64,000 nucleotides of DNA from Synechococcus elongatus PCC 11801 (GCF_003846445.2 NZ_CP030139.2:1711001-1775000); one strand, 5' to 3'. Counted from the first letter of the stretch, positions 34,837-44,703 are shown. Numbers and translations are program-made. Notes: generated by a model not told the origin, from the sequence alone.

Positions 34837-34918
34837 GCGGACGTGGCGGAATTGGCAGACGCGCCAGATTTAGGTTCTGGTACCGCAAGGTGTGAAGGTT
34901 CAAGTCCTTTCGTCCGCA
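34837..34918 (+). tRNA. trnL-UAG: tRNA-Leu (anticodon UAG)
   Basis: Acceptor stem GCGGACG pairs with CGTCCGC; the D arm contains GGCGGAATTGGCAGACGC, and the anticodon stem CCAGA/TCTGG encloses TTTAGGT, giving anticodon TAG. A long class II variable arm (TACCGCAAGGTGT) and T-arm GAAGGTTCAAGTCCTTT follow. The discriminator base is A at 34918, and CCA is not encoded. The long variable arm and the anticodon agree on leucine. Confidence 0.96.
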
Positions 34919-35074
34919 TCCTCAAAAATTGCCTAAAACTAAGCGAATTGCCCTGCGATCGGCACTAAAGAGATTGACTTCTGCACCAAGCTGGTTATTC
35001 TCTGGCTAAGGCGTTATTGACACCGATAGGCGGGATCACAGTCCTGGTCAATCCTGAGAAAGGCTTCATAAATT

Positions 35075-35103
35075 TTCACCTTTCAAAAGCGGTGTCGTAT
35101 ACT
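35075..35103 (+). promoter_or_regulatory. Putative promoter of crtR
   Basis: TTCACC at 35075-35080 and TATACT at 35098-35103 are separated by exactly 17 bp. The -10 is near consensus, the -35 matches at four positions. The ATG of crtR is 33 bp downstream. Confidence 0.45.
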
Positions 35104-35135
35104 ACGCGAGAACCATTCAACGGAGTCTGGCAGGC

Positions 35136-36140
35136 ATGTCAGAGGCTCAAACGCCCCTGACAGTACCAAAGAAGTTTCTTGGTGCCCCAGGAGGCTTCAA
35201 CCCCACCGTCGCACTTTTCTTGGCAGGCTACACCTGCGCGACACTCTCGGTCTTGGGGTTCTGGTGCTGGAGTTGGCCCCACTGGCTATCTTTCGTTCTG
35301 AGTGTCACGGCCTTACATCTGGTAGGCACCGTCATCCACGATGCCTCTCATAATGTGGCCCATGCAAATCGCATCCTGAATGCGATTTTGGGACATGGCA
35401 GTGCACTGTTGCTGGGCTTTACCTTCCCGGTGTTCACGCGGGTGCACCTGCAACACCATGCCCACGTCAATGATCCCAAGAACGATCCCGACCACATCGT
35501 TTCGACCTTTGGGCCGCTGTGGTTGATTGCTCCGCGCTTCTTCTATCACGAGATCTATTTCTTCCAGCGTCGCCTGTGGAAGAAGTTTGAGCTGCTCGAA
35601 TGGTTCCTGAGCCGCGCTGTCGTGATCGCGATTTTCGCCTGCGGCGCTAAATTTGGCTTCCTCGGCTTCCTGATGAACTACTGGCTGGCTCCAGCCTTGG
35701 TAGTTGGAATCGCGCTGGGTCTGTTCTTTGATTACCTGCCCCATCGACCCTTCCAAGAGCGCAATCGCTGGCGTAATGCGCGGGTCTATCCGGGTCAGGT
35801 GATGAATATCCTGATCATGGGTCAGAACTATCACCTAATTCATCATCTCTGGCCGTCGATTCCCTGGTATCTCTACCGTCCGGCCTACCACGCGACGAAG
35901 CCTCTGCTGGATAAACGCCAATCGCCGCAAACCTTAGGCATTCTTGCTAGCAAGAAAGACTTCTGGAACTTCATCTACGACGTGTTTATCGGTATCCGCA
36001 TTCACCGATCGCACGAGACACAACCGAAGAGTTCAGCGGCGACTGAGACGGATGAGCTGAGCGATCGTGAAGATACAGTTCTGACAACGGCTGCAGTCCC
36101 AGCTTCCGAGGAGTCTCGTGAACCGGTGCTGACTAAATAA
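35136..36140 (+). CDS. crtR: Beta-carotene hydroxylase CrtR (membrane di-iron)
   Basis: Hydroxylates the ionone rings of beta-carotene on the way to zeaxanthin in cyanobacterial membranes. The 334-residue protein has histidine boxes HDASHNVAH (about 68-76), HLQHHAH (about 104-110) and NYHLIHH (about 231-236), which bind two irons, and about four membrane helices. It resembles fatty-acid desaturase-type CrtR rather than the bacterial CrtZ. The C-terminal about 40 residues are acidic and not conserved. The gene stands alone between tRNA-Leu and the convergent pnp, with a good terminator after it. Confidence 0.93.
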   Translation: MSEAQTPLTVPKKFLGAPGGFNPTVALFLAGYTCATLSVLGFWCWSWPHWLSFVLSVTALHLVGTVIHDASHNVAHANRILNAILGHGSALLLGFTFPVFTRVHLQHHAHVNDPKNDPDHIVSTFGPLWLIAPRFFYHEIYFFQRRLWKKFELLEWFLSRAVVIAIFACGAKFGFLGFLMNYWLAPALVVGIALGLFFDYLPHRPFQERNRWRNARVYPGQVMNILIMGQNYHLIHHLWPSIPWYLYRPAYHATKPLLDKRQSPQTLGILASKKDFWNFIYDVFIGIRIHRSHETQPKSSAATETDELSDREDTVLTTAAVPASEESREPVLTK

Positions 36141-36173
36141 GTCTCGCTATAACAACTCAAAGACTCCAACATC

Positions 36174-36202
36174 AACCCAGCCAGAAACGGTTGGGTTTTT
36201 TC
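36174..36202 (+). terminator. Terminator of crtR
   Basis: AACCCAGCC and GGTTGGGTT pair with one G-T wobble around the loop AGAAAC, followed by TTTTC. It lies 34 bp after the crtR stop. Confidence 0.88.
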
Positions 36203-36246
36203 TTGGGCTACTGCGCGATCGCTCGATTCCTTGGCAACTCGGCATC

Positions 36247-36278
36247 AAAAAACGGATGCAAGCCTAGGCTCACATCCG
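36247..36278 (-). terminator. Terminator of pnp
   Basis: On the minus strand CGGATG and CATCCG pair, with an inner AGCCTAGGCT palindrome in the loop, and the hairpin is followed by TTTTTTG. It is the counterpart of the crtR terminator in this convergent gap. Confidence 0.85.
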
Positions 36279-36334
36279 CTGATGGATTCCGTTAGGGCAC
36301 TCGACAAACGATCGCCGAATGCCAGACGGAGAAT

Positions 36335-38482
36335 TTAAGCTTCGACAGCAGCCCGCGCCGCTTCAATCTCAGCGGGATCAATCCCCTTGCGGGTGAGGTT
36401 AATCCGGCCTTTTTGATCGATTTCGCGGACTTTGACCACGACTTCATCGCCGACAGTCAGTTCATCTTCAACACGGGCAACTCGATAATCCGCAATTTGC
36501 GAAATGTGGACCATGCCTTCTTTACCCGGCAAGAACTCCACAAACGCCCCGATCGGGATGATGCGAGTCACCTTACCGATGTAGACATCACCAGCACTGA
36601 CGGTGCGGGTCATGCCTTCGATGATCGACTTCGCTCGCAGTGCTGAATCAGCATCGACTGCCGAGATAGTCACAGCGCCCGTATCTTCGATGTCAATCTT
36701 GGCACCAGTTTGCTCGGTGATCGATCGGATCGTTTTGCCGCCAGGACCAATCACCAGGCCGATTTGCTCGGGATTGATTTGAATCCGGAATAGACGTGGT
36801 GCGTAGGTCGAGAGGTCTTCGCGAGGCGTGGCGATCGCTTCCAGCATCTTGTCGAGGATGTGCAAGCGGGCAGGCTTAGCCTGATTGATGGCGTCTGCAA
36901 TGATCTCCAAGGGCAGGCCGTGGATTTTCATATCCATCTGCAGGGCGGTAATCCCTTGATCCGTGCCCGCTACTTTGAAGTCCATGTCACCCAAGAAGTC
37001 TTCGATTCCTTGGATATCGGTGAGCACGCGGTACTCATCGCCTTCGCGGATCAGCCCCATGGCAGCACCGCTGACGGGCTTCTTAATCGGAACCCCAGCA
37101 TCCATCAGTGAGAGGGTCGAGCCACAGACCGAGCCCATCGACGTAGAGCCATTGGAAGACAGAACCTCGGAGACAACCCGAATCACGTAGGGGAATTCAT
37201 CCTTCGAGGGCAAAACAGGCAGTAAGGCCCGTTCCGCTAGGGCACCGTGACCAATCTCTCGCCGTCCGGGCGATCGCATCGGCCGTGTTTCACCCACTGA
37301 GTAGGGCGGCATGTTGTAGTGGTGCAGATAACGCTTCTGGGTGTCGGGGTGGAGATCATCCAGCTCCTGTGCATCTCCAGGCGTACCCAGGGTGGCAATC
37401 GACAGCACTTGCGTTAGCCCGCGCTGGAATAAGCCCGATCCATGGACGCGGGGCGGCAGCAAGCCAACCCGACTCGAGATCGGCCGCACTTGGTCGAGCT
37501 TCCGACCATCGACCCGGACACCATCGCGCAGAATCTGCTGACGCATCAGGCTTTTGGTCAGGGCCTTGAAGGTGTTGCCCAAAGCTTTTGGCTCTGCCGC
37601 AGTCACGCTACGAACTGGGTTATCTTCCGGCAGTTCTGCGATCGCCTCTACCACCGTCGCTCTGACTTCATCCAAAGCGGCATCCCGTTCCGACTTGGTG
37701 AAGCTGAAGTGCTGCAGCACTTGCTGGACGCCACTGCTGGCGCGATCGCGCACAAAGTTTTCCAGCGTGTTGTCGGCGGTCGGAGTCTCGGGCATCACCT
37801 GCTCGATTCCCAGCTCAGCTAGCAGACTTTGCTGAGCCTTGATCAGCTCTTGCACTGCCTCATAGCCAAAGTCGATCGCCTCGATCACATCGGCTTCTGG
37901 TAGTTGATTCGCACCAGCTTCGACCATGATCACCCCGGCAGGAGTCCCAGCCACCACCAGGTCCAGATCACCTTTTTCGATCTCGCGATAGGTGGGGTTG
38001 ATGATGAAGTCATCGCCCACAAGGCCGACTCGAACGGCTGCCATCGGTCCGTAGAAAGGAATCTTGGCGACTAGCGTGGCGATCGAAGCCCCAGTGACGG
38101 CTAAGACATCGGGCGGAACCGTCTCATCCATCGACAGCGTCGTCGCCACAATCTGCAAGTCATCCCGCAGCCAACTGGGGAAGAGGGGGCGCATCGGGCG
38201 ATCGATTAAACGGCTAATCAGCGTGGCCCGTTCTGGGGGGCGCCCTTCGCGGCGTAGGAAACCACCCGGAATCCGACCCGCCGCATACATCCGCTCTTCG
38301 TAATCCACCGTCAACGGCAGAAAATCAATCCCCTCACGGGCTGTCGAACGGGTCGCGGCAACGAGAACAGCAGTATCTCCCGAACTGATCAGAACGGAAC
38401 CTCCAGCCTGTGGGGCAAACAGGCCCAGCTCCAGCCGAATGTCGCGCCCATCAAAGGACAACGACTTGCTGAGTGGTGGCAT
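36335..38482 (-). CDS. pnp: Polynucleotide phosphorylase
   Basis: A 3'-5' phosphorolytic exoribonuclease and RNA tailing enzyme, a trimer in the RNA degradosome. The start is the ATG at 38482 ([20 protein letters not shown]), 715 residues. Domains in order: first RNase PH-like core (about 1-145), an alpha-helical linker, the second RNase PH core (about 320-545, with [19 protein letters not shown] and [15 protein letters not shown]), the KH domain (about 560-620, [15 protein letters not shown]) and the S1 domain (about 625-695, [17 protein letters not shown]). It lies downstream of pstB, separated by that operon's terminator. In cyanobacteria PNPase also acts in poly(A)-like tailing. Confidence 0.96.
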   Translation of the reverse strand: MPPLSKSLSFDGRDIRLELGLFAPQAGGSVLISSGDTAVLVAATRSTAREGIDFLPLTVDYEERMYAAGRIPGGFLRREGRPPERATLISRLIDRPMRPLFPSWLRDDLQIVATTLSMDETVPPDVLAVTGASIATLVAKIPFYGPMAAVRVGLVGDDFIINPTYREIEKGDLDLVVAGTPAGVIMVEAGANQLPEADVIEAIDFGYEAVQELIKAQQSLLAELGIEQVMPETPTADNTLENFVRDRASSGVQQVLQHFSFTKSERDAALDEVRATVVEAIAELPEDNPVRSVTAAEPKALGNTFKALTKSLMRQQILRDGVRVDGRKLDQVRPISSRVGLLPPRVHGSGLFQRGLTQVLSIATLGTPGDAQELDDLHPDTQKRYLHHYNMPPYSVGETRPMRSPGRREIGHGALAERALLPVLPSKDEFPYVIRVVSEVLSSNGSTSMGSVCGSTLSLMDAGVPIKKPVSGAAMGLIREGDEYRVLTDIQGIEDFLGDMDFKVAGTDQGITALQMDMKIHGLPLEIIADAINQAKPARLHILDKMLEAIATPREDLSTYAPRLFRIQINPEQIGLVIGPGGKTIRSITEQTGAKIDIEDTGAVTISAVDADSALRAKSIIEGMTRTVSAGDVYIGKVTRIIPIGAFVEFLPGKEGMVHISQIADYRVARVEDELTVGDEVVVKVREIDQKGRINLTRKGIDPAEIEAARAAVEA

Positions 38483-38561
38483 TATGTTTTTCCTTGTTTT
38501 TGCTGTCTTCGATCCTGACACTCTGCAGCGGCAGACGGCAACTGCTTGCGATCGCAGACAA

Positions 38562-38595
38562 CAAAACCCGAGCACAGGCGCGGCTGTCTCGGGTT
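38562..38595 (-). terminator. Terminator of the pst operon
   Basis: On the minus strand AACCCGAG and CTCGGGTT pair around a GC-rich loop and are followed by TTGTT. It lies 27 bp after the pstB stop and before pnp. Confidence 0.8.
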
Positions 38596-38621
38596 AAGAG
38601 TCAGGTCAGATTAGGTCGGAG

Positions 38622-39416
38622 TTAGCCGAAACGACCACTAACGTAGTCGGCTGTTGCCTCTTGATCTGGGCTGTCGAAGATCTTCTCGGTGGTGTCGAAC
38701 TCCACGAGGTAGCCCATCTTGCCACCACCATCTGTGGCCCGTGCATTGAAGAAGGCAGTGTAGTCGGAAGTCCGTGACGCCTGCTGCATGTTGTGCGTCA
38801 CGATGATGATCGTGTACTGCTGCTTCAGGGTTTGCATCAACTCTTCGATCGCCAGCGTTGAAATCGGATCGAGAGCCGAACAAGGCTCATCCATCAAAAT
38901 CACTTCTGGCTGGACAGCAACAGTGCGGGCAATACATAGCCGCTGTTGTTGACCGCCCGACAGCGCGAGGCCACTATCCTTCAGCTTGTCTTTGACTTCG
39001 TCCCAGAGTGCGGCTTGACGGAGCGACTTTTCGACAAGCTCGTCCATATCGCCTTGGTAGCCGTTAATGCGAGCCCCGTAAGCAATGTTTTCGTAGATGC
39101 TCTTAGGGAAGGGATTGGGCTTTTGGAAGACCATGCCGATGCGGCTGCGCAACTCTACGGCATCGACGCGGCGATCGTTGATCTCTTGACCGTGGAAGGT
39201 AATGTTCCCCTGCACACGACAACCGCTTATCAGGTCATTCATGCGATTGAAGCAGCGCAGGATCGTACTCTTGCCGCAACCCGACGGACCGATGAACGCA
39301 ACAATTTTGTTCTTGGGAACTTCCAAGTAAACGTCTTTAACCGCAAGCGTGTTGCCGTAGTAAACCGAGAGGGCCTCGGCCTTCAGCAGAATGTTCTCAC
39401 CAGCAGTGGGGCTCAT
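38622..39416 (-). CDS. pstB: Phosphate ABC transporter ATPase PstB
   Basis: The ATPase of the high-affinity phosphate importer, 264 residues. Walker [10 protein letters not shown] is at about 43-51, [14 protein letters not shown] is the signature, and [15 protein letters not shown] is Walker B with the PstB-specific [14 protein letters not shown] followed by [13 protein letters not shown] is the PstB C-terminus. It is the last gene of sphX-pstSCAB, 50 bp after pstA. In enterics PstB is also part of the phosphate-sensing complex with PhoU and PhoR; no phoU gene is here. Confidence 0.96.
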   Translation of the reverse strand: MSPTAGENILLKAEALSVYYGNTLAVKDVYLEVPKNKIVAFIGPSGCGKSTILRCFNRMNDLISGCRVQGNITFHGQEINDRRVDAVELRSRIGMVFQKPNPFPKSIYENIAYGARINGYQGDMDELVEKSLRQAALWDEVKDKLKDSGLALSGGQQQRLCIARTVAVQPEVILMDEPCSALDPISTLAIEELMQTLKQQYTIIIVTHNMQQASRTSDYTAFFNARATDGGGKMGYLVEFDTTEKIFDSPDQEATADYVSGRFG

Positions 39417-39466
39417 AAATTAGCAAGAGTTCAACAAAGAGAGCAGAAGCAGAGGAGGGTAGGAAA

Positions 39467-40378
39467 TTAACGTTTGACTTGCAGTTTGTTGCGAATCACG
39501 ATCGCCAGCGAGTTCATCGTCAGCAAAATGGCTAGCAACACGATGATTGCCGCCGCTGCCAAATTCTGAAACTCTGCCTGCGGGCGAGAGACCCAGTTAA
39601 AGATCTGAATCGGCAGAACTGTGAACGGACTTTGAAGGTTGTCGGGCAAGAAGGAAATGAAGGTCAATGCCCCAATCGTAATCAGAGGTGCGGCCTCACC
39701 GATCGCCCGTGAAATCCCCAAAATCGTTCCGGTCAGAATTCCAGAAGCCGCTTCGGGCACGATGATCGTGCGCACAACTTGCCAGCGAGTTGCCCCTAAG
39801 GCAAAACCAGCTTGGCGGGTACTGTCGGGCACTGCGCGCAACGACTCGCGGGTTGCGACAATCACAATCGGCAGAATCAACAGAGATAGGGTCAAGGAAC
39901 CAGACAAAAGACTCCGACCACCCGTAATTGGCTCGGCAATGCGGACGAACAGTTCTAAGCCCAACAGACCATAGATAATCGCTGGCACCCCTGCCAAGTT
40001 GTTGACGTTGATTTCAACGAGACGGGTAAACCAGTTGTTGGGTGCAAATTCTTCGAGGTAGATGCCCGCACCCACTCCCAGAGGAAAACCGATCAAACCC
40101 ACGAGAAAAATGGAATAGATGGTTCCAACCCAAGCAGAGAGAATGCCAGCGCTACTCGGGCGGCGGGAGGGAAAACTCGTCAAGAAATCCCAATTGAGAT
40201 AGCCTAAGCCAGCGCTAAAAACATCCAAAACTAGGATAAGAAGCACTAAGAGCGCGATCGCAACCCCCGCCCAAGCAGCTGTTTTGAGGACAGCATCCCA
40301 GCGATAACGGTAGGCGAGGCGGAGACGAAAAGGACGGGAGGCCGTCGCAGGGGGTTGATTCGGAACTGTGGCAGCCAT
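39467..40378 (-). CDS. pstA: Phosphate ABC transporter permease PstA
   Basis: Inner-membrane permease of 303 residues, six helices. The coupling loop is ESLRAVPDSTRQAGFALGATRWQVVRTIIVPEAASGILTG, the binding-protein-dependent permease EAA motif. The PstA-type LEEFAPNNWFTRLVEINVNNLAGVPAIIYGLLGLELFVR segment is clear. Its ATG shares one base with the stop of pstC (TAATG), indicating coupled translation and heterodimer assembly. Confidence 0.94.
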   Translation of the reverse strand: MAATVPNQPPATASRPFRLRLAYRYRWDAVLKTAAWAGVAIALLVLLILVLDVFSAGLGYLNWDFLTSFPSRRPSSAGILSAWVGTIYSIFLVGLIGFPLGVGAGIYLEEFAPNNWFTRLVEINVNNLAGVPAIIYGLLGLELFVRIAEPITGGRSLLSGSLTLSLLILPIVIVATRESLRAVPDSTRQAGFALGATRWQVVRTIIVPEAASGILTGTILGISRAIGEAAPLITIGALTFISFLPDNLQSPFTVLPIQIFNWVSRPQAEFQNLAAAAIIVLLAILLTMNSLAIVIRNKLQVKR

Positions 40379-41310
40379 TATTCGTATTTCTCTTGGAAGC
40401 GACGCACGAACCAGTAGCTAAAGATGTTGAGCACGAGCGTCAGCAAGAAAAGGGTCATCCCCACGGCAAAGATGGTCTTGTAGGCGAGTGACCCAGTAGG
40501 AGTATCGCCCAAACTGACCTGCACAATAAAGGAGGTCATCGTCTGGGCAGGTTCTAAGGGGTTGATCGTCAGGTTAGGTGTTAGACCTGCCGCGATCGCC
40601 ACGATCATGGTTTCCCCGACTGCCCGCGAGATTGCCAACACAATCGACGCAACAATCCCCGAGAGGGCTGCTGGCAACACAACCGACAGGATGGCCTCAC
40701 GTTTGGTTGCCCCCAAGGCATAGGCACCTTCTCGCATGCTGCTAGGCACAGCGAAGATTGCATCTTCACTAAGTGAGGCGACCAGTGGCGTAATGGCAAT
40801 ACCTAGCACGATTCCCGCTGAGAGCGTATTAAACCCTTGCAATGCAGGGATTAAGGTCTGCAGGAATGGCGTGACAAACAACAGCGCAAAATAGCCGAAG
40901 ACAACGCTGGGCACGCCAGCAATTAATTCCAAGGCTGGCTTCAAGATATTACGCAGCCGAGGTGTGGCATATTCACTCAGACAAATGGCACTCAGCAGGC
41001 CCAATGGAACTGCAACCAAGATTGCAATAAAAGTTGTCAAGAACGTTCCGGACAGCAGCACAATGATCCCAAATTGAGCACTAGGGAAAAGCGGCGTCCA
41101 ACGGGTTTCAGTTAAAAAACGAACAATCGGAACTTCTTTGAAAAACTCGTACGTTTCAAAGATCAGCGTGAAAACAATGCCCAGGGTCGTTAAGACTGAG
41201 ACAAATGCAAAAACGCCAAAAATACTCTTGACGATCAACTCGTTGCGCCGGTTGCGCTCACGATTCGGTCGAAACAGTGAGTCTCTTGAGGGTGGAGCCG
41301 CAGCAGACAT
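40378..41310 (-). CDS. pstC: Phosphate ABC transporter permease PstC
   Basis: Inner-membrane permease of 310 residues from the ATG at 41310 (MSAAAPPSRDSLFRPNRER). Seen: the first helix SIFGVFAFVSVLTTLGIVFTLIFE, the LSEYATPRLRNILKPALELIAGVPSVVFGYFAL region, and the EAA loop AVPSSMREGAYALGATKREAILSVVLPAALSG. It pairs with PstA. A perfect stem-loop lies between pstS and this gene, and its start is 43 bp beyond it, so expression of pstC may be lower than that of pstS. Confidence 0.94.
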   Translation of the reverse strand: MSAAAPPSRDSLFRPNRERNRRNELIVKSIFGVFAFVSVLTTLGIVFTLIFETYEFFKEVPIVRFLTETRWTPLFPSAQFGIIVLLSGTFLTTFIAILVAVPLGLLSAICLSEYATPRLRNILKPALELIAGVPSVVFGYFALLFVTPFLQTLIPALQGFNTLSAGIVLGIAITPLVASLSEDAIFAVPSSMREGAYALGATKREAILSVVLPAALSGIVASIVLAISRAVGETMIVAIAAGLTPNLTINPLEPAQTMTSFIVQVSLGDTPTGSLAYKTIFAVGMTLFLLTLVLNIFSYWFVRRFQEKYE

Positions 41311-41352
41311 AAATTCAGCAAACAACAGCTTGGGCGATCGCACGATCTCAAC

Positions 41353-41380
41353 AAGAAAGCTCGGGAATCCGAGCTTTCTT
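41353..41380 (-). terminator. Strong stem-loop between pstS and pstC
   Basis: AAGAAAGCTCGG and CCGAGCTTTCTT form a perfect 12-bp stem with a 4-nt loop. The minus-strand 3' side is TTGTTG, so it is not a classical U-tract. It may be a partial terminator or an mRNA stabiliser protecting pstS mRNA, as seen for other binding-protein genes. Confidence 0.7.
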
Positions 41381-41394
41381 TCAAGATTCAGTGA

Positions 41395-42408
41395 TTAGAG
41401 CTTTTCTGCGAGGTTGACACCCACATCGCTACCGCCACCAAAGACAGTACCAACCACTTGGTTGTTCAACCGCTCAACCACTTTCGGCAAAAGAACGTCT
41501 GGCAACTGAATGTAGCCAGCTTCTGCTACAAGCTTACCGTTGTCAGGGTTCACCAGATATTCAGCAAACGCTTTAACTTGGGGCTTCTCGAGAGCGGACT
41601 TCGCAACGTAGATAAAGAGGGGGCGAGAGAGAGGCTCATAGGAACCATCTCGCGCTGTCTCAACACTGGGATTAACGCAATCTCCCTTGCTGTTTTTAAC
41701 CGCGACAGGCTTGAGCTTGCCGACATTTTCTTCAAGATAGGCAAGGCCAAAGAAGCCCATGGCGCCTTCGTTACGCTCTACGCCTTGAACGACAATATTG
41801 TCATCTTCAGACGCGGTGAAGTCACCACGAGTACCCCCTTCGCCAATAATCGCTTCCTTGAAGTAGTCGTAGGTACCAGAATCCGTTCCAGGACCGTAGA
41901 GAGCTAGTGGTTTGTTGGGGAAACTGGCGTCAACCTGGTTCCAGTTTGAGACCTTGCCTTCTGCCGCTTCTTCCCAAGCTGTTTTGAGCTGATCGGTTGT
42001 CAAACAGGTTGCAAAGTCATTAGCGTTGTTGACCACAACACTGACAGCATCGTAGGCAACTGGCAGCTCAACATATTCAACGCCATTCTTTTCACAAAGC
42101 TCCATCTCCGAGGATTTAATCGGTCGTGAAGCTTGGGAAATATCAGTCTCACCCGCGCAGAACTTCTTGAAACCACCACCGGTTCCAGATACACCAACCG
42201 TGACGCGGACGTTACTGTTGGATTTTTGGAATTCTTCAGCCATGGCTTCCCCGATTGGAAACACAGTGCTGGAGCCATCAACTTTGACATCGCCGCTGAG
42301 GGCTGCACCACCACCTGCACTGGACTGTTGCTCACCCGAGCTGCAAGCGGTTGTTGCCAAGACTGCCAGCGCTGCGAGGCTGAGCAGTCGAAACTTGTGG
42401 GAAACCAT
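41395..42408 (-). CDS. pstS: Phosphate-binding lipoprotein PstS
   Basis: Substrate-binding protein of the Pst importer, 337 residues. The N-terminus is a lipoprotein signal ending LATTACSS, with the lipid-anchored cysteine. Family motifs: [47 protein letters not shown] (binds phosphate through serine and backbone NH groups), and [16 protein letters not shown]. The C-terminal half has [28 protein letters not shown]. It is clearly a paralogue of the upstream SphX protein. It has a Pho-box-like site and a -10 element before it, so it can be transcribed independently of sphX. Confidence 0.93.
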   Translation of the reverse strand: MVSHKFRLLSLAALAVLATTACSSGEQQSSAGGGAALSGDVKVDGSSTVFPIGEAMAEEFQKSNSNVRVTVGVSGTGGGFKKFCAGETDISQASRPIKSSEMELCEKNGVEYVELPVAYDAVSVVVNNANDFATCLTTDQLKTAWEEAAEGKVSNWNQVDASFPNKPLALYGPGTDSGTYDYFKEAIIGEGGTRGDFTASEDDNIVVQGVERNEGAMGFFGLAYLEENVGKLKPVAVKNSKGDCVNPSVETARDGSYEPLSRPLFIYVAKSALEKPQVKAFAEYLVNPDNGKLVAEAGYIQLPDVLLPKVVERLNNQVVGTVFGGGSDVGVNLAEKL

Positions 42409-42447
42409 GACGTTAACCGTGAATTACCTTAAGCTCACGCTATGAAA

Positions 42448-42491
42448 AGCATAGCCGGCTCCCGCAATGCCAGAGTAAAGATCTGGTTAAG
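42448..42491 (-). promoter_or_regulatory. Pho-box-like promoter of pstS
   Basis: On the minus strand CTTAACCA (42484-42491) and CTTTACTC (42473-42480) lie 11 bp apart, matching the cyanobacterial Pho-box repeat YTTAAYYW, with TATGCT at 42448-42453 downstream as a plausible -10. Only the first repeat fits perfectly. The likely activator is SphR, the PhoB orthologue. Confidence 0.45.
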
Positions 42492-42646
42492 GATCAAAAA
42501 TCAAGACTTTTAGAACTTCTTAAATTTCAGCCAAATTAAATTTATCAACTTAGTAAGTAATGCTTAGACAACACTCAATCTAAAAAACCAGAAACTTGTT
42601 AACCTGACTTTTTGCATGGAGATTTTTATTATCTTTTGACATAATC

Positions 42647-42688
42647 AAGGGCTAGCAAGCGGCAATAAATTTCCACATACTAGCCCTT
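42647..42688 (-). terminator. Inverted repeat after sphX
   Basis: AAGGGCTAG and CTAGCCCTT form a 9-bp stem with a 24-nt loop, 24 bp after the sphX stop. No clean U-tract follows, so it may be a weak terminator or an mRNA-end structure. Confidence 0.5.
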
Positions 42689-42712
42689 CAAATTAATCCC
42701 GATATCTAGGAA

Positions 42713-43729
42713 CTAGTTGATACCTTCAGCTTTCAACAGTTCTTCGATCGTAGCACCGACTAGGCTCTTACCAGCAAAGACCGTGCCGGTTTTGTTACTT
42801 CTGAAACGCTGGGTTGCAGCAGTATAAGCTCTCGCTGGTAGCGGAACAAAACCAACTTCCCGCGATAGCTTCCCTGCATTTTGCAGGTAGAAGTTCACGA
42901 AAGATCTCACATTTGCTTTTTTGGCTGCTTGCTCACTCACATAGATGAAAACAGGGCGAGCCAGAGGATCATAGGTGCCGTTAATTACATTTTGAACTGA
43001 CGGCATCACTGCTTTTCCATTGCTGTTGACGACAGCCAGAGCTTTCAGCCTATTCTTATTTTCTTCGTAGTAGGAGAAACCGAAGAAGCCGATACCGCCG
43101 CGATCGCGAGAGACACCCTGCACCAGGATGTTGTCATCCTCACTCGCCGTCAAGTCGCCCCGCGTTCCTTTCTTATTGAGAATCGCTTCGTTAAAGTAGT
43201 CGTACGTTCCCGAGTCAGTTCCCGGCGCATAAACTCTCAACGGTAGGTTCGGGAAGCTGGATTTGACCTGACGCCAGTTCGTCACTTTTTTCTCGGCATC
43301 CCGGCCAAAGATTTTTGCTAGTTCAGCAGTAGTGATGCTGTTGACTGGATTAGATTTGTTGACTACAACTGTCAAGGCATCAAAAGCGACTGGTAGCTCA
43401 ATGTAGCGAATGCCTTTTTTCCGGCAGGCTTCAATCTCTTCTTTTTTAATCGGGCGAGAAGCGTTGGCGATATCAATTTCACCGTTGCAGAAACGCTTGA
43501 AGCCACCGCCAGTTCCAGATACACCAACCGTAACATTGATGTTTTTGTTGCGTTTTTGAAATTCTTCAGCAACGGCTTCAGAGATAGGGAAAACCGTGCT
43601 GGAACCATCGGCAGTTACCAACGCGCGCTGAGCGCTTGCCTCTTGCATTGGCAAAAAGGATGAAGCAGCGACAGCCACAATCGGCAATAAAGTGGCAGCA
43701 CGGCGCAGTTCAGGCTTGAGAGTCGTCAT
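42713..43729 (-). CDS. sphX: Phosphate-binding protein SphX (PstS paralogue)
   Basis: A 338-residue periplasmic phosphate-binding protein, paralogue of the next gene, with the same motifs: [77 protein letters not shown] and [10 protein letters not shown]. The start at 43729 follows family sequence; the signal peptide ends about QEASAQ, without a lipobox cysteine, so it is likely soluble or otherwise anchored. From established work, SphX of Synechococcus PCC 7942 is induced by phosphate starvation and encoded next to the pst genes; the placement here agrees. The promoter holds in-phase Pho-box repeats. Confidence 0.9.
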   Translation of the reverse strand: MTTLKPELRRAATLLPIVAVAASSFLPMQEASAQRALVTADGSSTVFPISEAVAEEFQKRNKNINVTVGVSGTGGGFKRFCNGEIDIANASRPIKKEEIEACRKKGIRYIELPVAFDALTVVVNKSNPVNSITTAELAKIFGRDAEKKVTNWRQVKSSFPNLPLRVYAPGTDSGTYDYFNEAILNKKGTRGDLTASEDDNILVQGVSRDRGGIGFFGFSYYEENKNRLKALAVVNSNGKAVMPSVQNVINGTYDPLARPVFIYVSEQAAKKANVRSFVNFYLQNAGKLSREVGFVPLPARAYTAATQRFRSNKTGTVFAGKSLVGATIEELLKAEGIN

Positions 43730-43761
43730 GGAAAACTTGCTTGGAAGAAGGCACAAAGCCA

Positions 43762-43827
43762 ATCCTAGGCAGGCAAGTTTAACGACCTATTAAGGCTGGA
43801 CTAAGGTTTGGGCAAGCTCTGGTTAAT
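43762..43827 (-). promoter_or_regulatory. Pho-box array and -10 of sphX
   Basis: Minus-strand octamers at 43820 (ATTAACCA), 43798 (CTTAGTCC), 43787 (CTTAATAG) and 43776 (GTTAAACT) are spaced by 11 bp or 22 bp, all in one phase, fitting repeated YTTAAYYW half-sites of a PhoB-type response regulator. TAGGAT at 43762-43767 lies 8 bp below the last repeat and is a good -10. SphR is the expected activator. Confidence 0.65.
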
Positions 43828-43869
43828 AGACAGAGATTTAGCCGTTGAGTCGGGTCAATTGTTAGGCCA

Positions 43870-44703
43870 TCAGACCTTAGTGCGATCGGTGAGGATTTCA
43901 TAGCCATCCTCGGTTACGAGCACAGTGTGTTCCCATTGCGCCGAGAGTGAGCGATCGATGGTGACAACCGTCCATTTGTCGCGCAGGGTGCGGGTTTGCT
44001 TGGAGCCCGCATTGAGAATCGGCTCGATCGCTAGGGTCATGCCCGCCCGCAATTTGACATTGGGCAGACTGCGGGTGCGGTAGTTGAAGACGGATGGTTC
44101 TTCATGAAGGTTCCGCCCGACACCATGACCGGTGTAGTCTTCAACGATGCTGAAGCCGTTGGCCTCAACGTGATCCTGAATCGCTCCTGCTAAATCAAGG
44201 AGATAGGCACCGGCTTTGACTTGCTCAATTCCCTTGAACAGCGCTTCTTCAGCTACGCGCTGAAGTTTTTCAGCTTCTGTTGAGACTTTGCCAACCGCGA
44301 TCGTGATGCAAGAGTCGCCGTGGAAGCCTTGGAAAAAAGCACCCGTGTCGACTTTCAGTAGGTCACCTTCGCGGATGACTTTGCGGCCATTGGGAATGCC
44401 ATGCACCACTTCATCATTGACGCTGGCGCAAATGGAAGCAGGAAAGCCGTGGTAGCCCTTAAAACTAGGGGTTGCGCCCATCTCGCGGATCCGCTGCTCC
44501 GCATAGGCATCAATATCTGCCGTGGTCATGCCGGGCTCAACGCGCTCTGACACTTCTTTGAGCACGGTCGCGACGATCCGCCCTGCCTGCCGCATGATCT
44601 CGATTTCGCGGCTGGATTTAATCTCGACGCCACGCCGTTGCTTTTTGATGCGCGGCCCCGAAGGAGATTCAGCGGGCGCAAGCAAATTGGTCAGGAGATT
44701 CAT
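43870..44703 (-). CDS. map: Methionine aminopeptidase, type I
   Basis: Removes the initiator methionine from new proteins; essential metalloenzyme. The 277-residue protein has a 25-residue N-terminal extension ([21 protein letters not shown]) compared with E. coli. The catalytic domain begins at [17 protein letters not shown]. Ligands are visible: [16 protein letters not shown] (two Asp), [12 protein letters not shown] (His), and [10 protein letters not shown] plus [17 protein letters not shown] (Glu). It is transcribed alone, divergent from a small plus-strand ORF. Confidence 0.95.
   Translation of the reverse strand: MNLLTNLLAPAESPSGPRIKKQRRGVEIKSSREIEIMRQAGRIVATVLKEVSERVEPGMTTADIDAYAEQRIREMGATPSFKGYHGFPASICASVNDEVVHGIPNGRKVIREGDLLKVDTGAFFQGFHGDSCITIAVGKVSTEAEKLQRVAEEALFKGIEQVKAGAYLLDLAGAIQDHVEANGFSIVEDYTGHGVGRNLHEEPSVFNYRTRSLPNVKLRAGMTLAIEPILNAGSKQTRTLRDKWTVVTIDRSLSAQWEHTVLVTEDGYEILTDRTKV

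Larger units (their letters stand above)
42409..42712 (-). other. 304-bp sphX-pstS intergenic region
   Basis: No gene is seen. It is markedly AT-rich. From the sphX side it holds a 9-bp inverted repeat (42647-42688), an AT-rich stretch, a Pho-box-like pair (42473-42491), a -10-like TATGCT (42448-42453, minus strand) and a small GCTATG/CATAGC hairpin (42439-42455) in the probable pstS leader. Confidence 0.6.
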
